Origin: an uncultured Armatimonadota bacterium | Lineage (GTDB): Bacteria; Armatimonadota; Armatimonadia; Armatimonadales; Armatimonadaceae | Length of the DNA stretch: 16,559 bases | Assembly: GCA_903924445.1 (NCBI GenBank) | Contig: CAIYBQ010000166.1 | Coordinates: 1-16,559, forward strand | Reading direction: 5' to 3' | Position numbers and translations under genes: made by a program | Shown: positions 13,963 through 16,559 of the stretch, piece by piece | How the letters are laid out: every line of letters begins with the position of its first letter | Position numbering within the stretch: the stretch's first letter is position 1 | The notes under the pieces: generated by a model | The model's database searches: none | Told to the model about the DNA's origin: nothing | The model's input: the letters and a program-made list of their open reading frames with translations, nothing else

Positions 13963-14934
13963 TCAGCGAGGCATGTCAACCGACATCAAGCGTCCCTCTT
14001 CATTGCTGACAATCACGGTGTCGTTGTCATCAAAGGCCACCGCCTCACACTGGCCCGAGTCGCGGATAACAACCTGACGTTTCTTGCCTTGTAGCAGCTT
14101 GTCAGACTTGCTATCCAGCTCGATAAACCACACACTCGCCTTTGGGAAATGGGTCAATACAGCAAGGGTACGGCCATCGGGCGACATGGATGCACCCGTC
14201 ACCCAGCCGCCCATATCCGCCAGGCTGTCCTTCTTTTCAAGAACATTCACATCGCCTTGCAAAACCTTCGTTGGCATGGAGTACAACTTTGTCCCCGTCT
14301 GCGGAATCGAAATCTTTCCCGCCATCCGGTGCTTTGTCAGAAACCAAAGCCGCCCGCGGTAGTGGAAAACTGCCTCACAGTCAAACTGCCAGTTTTGCGG
14401 ATCCGGGAATGCGGTCTGATCAGGGTAACGAACGCTGATACGTCGCACTGCAGTCGCACGCTCAGCCGCCAAAGGGTTGGGTTCCGGAACGACGTAAACG
14501 CCTAGATCACGCCGAGCATTTCCGTTGTTGCCCATATCCGCGATGTAGAGGTTGGTGCCATCCGTGGTGATGTCTTCCCAGTCGTGATTCGCGGCGAGAT
14601 CCACAGGGATACCTTGATAGAGCACCTTAGGATTTTTGGCATCCACTTTGCCGGTGCGGATGTCGCGTAAAAACGGCGGGTAGATGACACTGGCATCCAG
14701 CTTGACGGCAAAAATCCGTGCGATATCCCCGGAATCGTTATGCACCCACCATGTATCTTTGAAGTGCCGGCTTTTGACCAGGCCACTTTGCTCGTTGATT
14801 GGCGCGTGCTGGATGTTACCGGTGATGATTGGAGAAACAATGGTCGGAGGAACTTGTAATGCCGGTTGTGCATATGCAGCCCAGGCGGAAACAGCAACAA
14901 CGGTCGATAGAACAAATGCAGGTGCGATTCTCAT
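13963..14934 (-). CDS. Secreted beta-propeller-like protein of unknown function
   Basis: This 323-residue protein has a clear signal peptide (MRIAPAFVLSTVVAVSAWAAYA). The mature part shows repeated blade-like stretches: SGLVKSRHFKDTWWVHNDSG, HDWEDITTDGTNLYIADMGN, NWQFDCEAVFHYRGRLWFLT, GASMSPDGRTLAVLTH and QCEAVAFDDNDTVIVSNEEG. The N-D-S-G, D-W-E-D and D-x-G-N-N motifs recur in a family of secreted propellers of unknown role found in several phyla; the acidic loops suggest calcium or other cation binding. I cannot name a reaction. It begins 18 bases after the upstream small membrane protein gene, so it is probably the last gene of the his-linked operon. The start ATG at 14934 gives a normal signal peptide. 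Confidence 0.8.
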   Translation of the reverse strand: MRIAPAFVLSTVVAVSAWAAYAQPALQVPPTIVSPIITGNIQHAPINEQSGLVKSRHFKDTWWVHNDSGDIARIFAVKLDASVIYPPFLRDIRTGKVDAKNPKVLYQGIPVDLAANHDWEDITTDGTNLYIADMGNNGNARRDLGVYVVPEPNPLAAERATAVRRISVRYPDQTAFPDPQNWQFDCEAVFHYRGRLWFLTKHRMAGKISIPQTGTKLYSMPTKVLQGDVNVLEKKDSLADMGGWVTGASMSPDGRTLAVLTHFPKASVWFIELDSKSDKLLQGKKRQVVIRDSGQCEAVAFDDNDTVIVSNEEGRLMSVDMPR

Positions 14935-14952
14935 AGCACCCGTATCTTACAC

Positions 14953-15258
14953 CTAGCGATGGTGGCTTTGTTGTTGACCGTGATTAGCCTCGATGTCCTT
15001 GAGCCGCGCGAGACGCGCCTGCAGCTCAAGTTCGGAAAGACGTTTATCAAAGGAAAGATCGAAGCCAGTGGATGTATTTCGCAGCTGATCCATCTCAGCG
15101 CGAAGCTGGTCAAGCTCACTTTGCATGGCATCGAGATGTTTGTTGTTCACTTTGCCAGACTTACCGCCGCCGCCACGCAATGTTTTGACCATATGCGTGA
15201 TGGACAAGATTGGAATCCAGCTGAAAAGCACTAAGACAACAAGCGGGGCTGTCTCCAT
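14953..15258 (-). CDS. Small membrane-anchored coiled-coil protein, paralogue of the next upstream gene
   Basis: This 101-residue protein has one N-terminal membrane helix (about 4-22), a Gly-rich hinge (RGGGGKSGK) and a long charged helix with heptad pattern (LDQLRAEMDQLR), ending in STGFDLSFDKRLSELELQAR and a His/Gln tail. In shape it resembles PspB-type proteins, but I see no reliable family match. About 27 of 35 residues in the C-terminal block agree with the upstream neighbour 15264-15590, from which it is separated by 5 bases, so the pair arose by tandem duplication and is cotranscribed. Function unknown. Confidence 0.7.
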   Translation of the reverse strand: METAPLVVLVLFSWIPILSITHMVKTLRGGGGKSGKVNNKHLDAMQSELDQLRAEMDQLRNTSTGFDLSFDKRLSELELQARLARLKDIEANHGQQQSHHR

Positions 15259-15263
15259 CCTGG

Positions 15264-15590
15264 CTACCCCAACCGCCCAGTTTGCACTGTGGACGCATTC
15301 CCATTCGCTTCCACATCCGAGAGCTTTGCGAGGCGTGCCTGCAGCTCGATGTCGGAGAGGCGCTTGTCAAAGGAAATATCAAACCCGGTGGATACATGCC
15401 GAAGCTGCTCCACTTGTTCTGTTAGGGATGAAACTTGCGCACGCAGCTGGTCGATTTCGGTGGATGCAACTTTTTTGTCCACTTGTCCCCCTTTGGCGCG
15501 AATAATTCCCATGACAAGGCTCCGAACAGCCAAGATGGGAACACAGCTACCCAGGAGGAGGAGAAACGCCAGTGGCGGACCATCATGCAT
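15264..15590 (-). CDS. Small membrane-anchored coiled-coil protein, tandem paralogue
   Basis: This 108-residue protein has a membrane helix at about 6-28, a basic turn (RAKGGQVDKK), then a coiled coil (EIDQLRAQVSSLTEQVEQLR) and the conserved block STGFDISFDKRLSDIELQAR, ending in a Ser/Thr/Gly tail. AGGA lies in front of the ATG at 15590. It starts 20 bases after the hisA stop and 5 bases before its paralogue. The membrane parts of the two copies have diverged more than the C-terminal helix, so that helix probably makes the conserved contact, perhaps hetero-oligomerising. Function unknown. Confidence 0.7.
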   Translation of the reverse strand: MHDGPPLAFLLLLGSCVPILAVRSLVMGIIRAKGGQVDKKVASTEIDQLRAQVSSLTEQVEQLRHVSTGFDISFDKRLSDIELQARLAKLSDVEANGNASTVQTGRLG

Positions 15591-15610
15591 TGTCTTTTCC
15601 TACGCAGATA

Positions 15611-16348
15611 TTAATGACTTTGTTCCCGGGCGTATGCCAAAGCCTCGCCAAGATCCAAGGTTCCGCTGTAGAGAGACTTGCCCATCACGACCGCTTCGAT
15701 GCCATCTAAATGCCGGCCAACCAACGCACGAATATCACTCATGTCCCGTACGCCGCCGCTTGCAATCACAGGCTTTCCGACCGCAAGCGCAAAGGCTGCC
15801 GTTGCATCGACATTACACCCCTGCAACATCCCATCACGGGAGACATCCGTAAACAAGAAACGCTGCGCACCGAGGCCAACCATCCGCTTGCCAAAGTCTT
15901 CGACGCGCTCACCAGATGAAACCTGCCAGCCATGCGTTGCGACAAAGCCATCGATCATGTCCGCACCAACCACAATATGGTCGCCAGCGGCACCCAGCAT
16001 CTCCGCAATACGCTCTGGATCCGTTGCAGCGCTTGTCCCGACAACCGCACGGTCAGCGCCAAGCGCCAATATCGCCTTGATGCGCTCAAGCGTCCGCAAG
16101 CCGCCGCCCACCTGAACGGGAACATCTACCGCAGCAATCATTTGCGCGATGACATCATGGTTCACAGGAGCGCCCGTGCGTGCACCATCCAGGTCGACGA
16201 TATGCACCCGGGTCGCGCCGGCAGCGGCAAAGCTCTTGATCACATCGATGGGATTGTCTGCAACCTGCTCGCGGGTTTCGAAGTCACCCTTGCGAAGACG
16301 CACAGCCTGCCCGCCCATTAAGTCGATCGCTGGAATCGGATTAAACAT
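15611..16348 (-). CDS. hisA: Phosphoribosylformimino-AICAR phosphate isomerase HisA
   Basis: This 245-residue (beta/alpha)8 barrel catalyses the Amadori rearrangement of ProFAR to PRFAR in histidine synthesis, in the cytoplasm. Catalytic residues are D9 (IPAIDLMGGQAVRL) and D130 (VVGADMIDGFVATHGW), with T167-D168 in FTDVSRDGMLQG and phosphate-loop motifs VGGGLRT and IASGGVRD. The ATG at 16348 has GGAGAG five bases upstream; the in-frame GTG at 16354 lies next to that site and is rejected. The start overlaps the end of hisH by 8 bases, typical of coupled his genes. hisF, the usual next gene, does not follow; two small membrane protein genes do. TrpF-type dual activity (PriA) is not excluded by motifs. 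Confidence 0.95.
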   Translation of the reverse strand: MFNPIPAIDLMGGQAVRLRKGDFETREQVADNPIDVIKSFAAAGATRVHIVDLDGARTGAPVNHDVIAQMIAAVDVPVQVGGGLRTLERIKAILALGADRAVVGTSAATDPERIAEMLGAAGDHIVVGADMIDGFVATHGWQVSSGERVEDFGKRMVGLGAQRFLFTDVSRDGMLQGCNVDATAAFALAVGKPVIASGGVRDMSDIRALVGRHLDGIEAVVMGKSLYSGTLDLGEALAYAREQSH

Positions 16349-16559
16349 TTGCACTCTCCGCCCAGGCGCGAATCAGCGCAAGGCCAACATCCCCGGACTT
16401 TTCTGGATGAAACTGCACGCCGGTGATGTTTCCGCGCTGCACGGCGGATGCGTACCCGATGCCATGAAATGTCGTCGCAAGCACATCGGATGTCTCTAAA
16501 GGCTTGCAGTAAAACGAGTGGACAAAATAGGCCATCGAGCCGCTGGGTACCGCCGCAGT
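16341..16559 (-). CDS. hisH: Imidazole glycerol phosphate synthase glutaminase subunit HisH, C-terminal part
   Basis: The frame runs from the window edge to a TAA at 16341, giving 72 residues of the C-terminal third. PSGSMAYFVHSFY and NITGVQFHPEKSGDVGL match HisH; H and E in FHPE complete the class I glutamine amidotransferase triad whose Cys lies outside the window. HisH releases ammonia from glutamine and channels it to HisF, which makes imidazole glycerol phosphate and AICAR. It precedes hisA with an 8-base overlap, so the visible end belongs to a his operon that extends to the right. Confidence 0.93.
   Translation of the reverse strand, partial: TAAVPSGSMAYFVHSFYCKPLETSDVLATTFHGIGYASAVQRGNITGVQFHPEKSGDVGLALIRAWAESANV

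Noticed and set aside
13960..13972. GCCTC/GAGGC hairpin at the end of the propeller gene
   Set aside because: The stem has 5 bp with a 3-base loop and no T-run follows on the minus strand, so termination is not supported.
1..16559. CRISPR arrays, insertion sequences, phage genes, tRNA or rRNA genes
   Set aside because: No regularly spaced repeats, transposase or phage motifs, or tRNA/rRNA-like sequence were noticed; gaps between genes are all shorter than about 180 bases.

Overview
The window reads as chromosomal DNA of a free-living bacterium, most likely from the Armatimonadota. The best clue is the type IV prepilin-like protein at 758-1480: its N-terminus runs straight into an FPVFAQAREKARQ-type segment and ends in an H-X9-DG motif, a combination I associate with the large pseudopilin families of that phylum. 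The assignment rests on family recognition, not on a marker-gene tree. Genes are densely packed and many are translationally coupled. No mobile element, CRISPR array, tRNA or rRNA was seen.

Left part, minus strand (1-5432), read in transcription order: a DtxR/MntR-type regulator, an MbfA-like protein (ferritin-like domain fused to a VIT1 transporter), an Nramp transporter (MntH) and a Fur-family regulator. They are joined by a 4-base overlap, a directly abutting start, and a 5-base gap, so they look like one metal-homeostasis operon. A small secreted DUF2946-like protein follows with its own candidate promoter. Then come a pseudopilin with a strong terminator, and a HupE/UreJ_2-type membrane protein that runs off the left edge.

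Middle, plus strand (5480-12362): a MurG-family glycosyltransferase diverges from the DtxR gene. Next is a good promoter with a structured leader that contains an intrinsic terminator ahead of nusA, then nusA, ylxR/rnpM and infB. A 12-bp terminator closes this transcription/translation operon. A sulfatase with a -10 box almost touching its start codon follows, and is convergent with the next block.

Right part, minus strand (16559-12378): hisH (cut by the edge), hisA, two tandem paralogous small membrane/coiled-coil proteins and a secreted propeller-like protein are closely spaced and could be one operon. A secreted glutathione peroxidase with its own terminator and a xylose-isomerase-like TIM-barrel protein follow.

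The points most worth following are the metal operon (importer, probable exporter and two unrelated metalloregulators in one unit), the nusA leader attenuator, three genes whose -10 boxes suggest leaderless mRNAs, the tandem small membrane proteins after hisA, and a strongly over-represented GTGGATGC/GGATG word. Nothing here is clearly an undescribed defence or mobile system.
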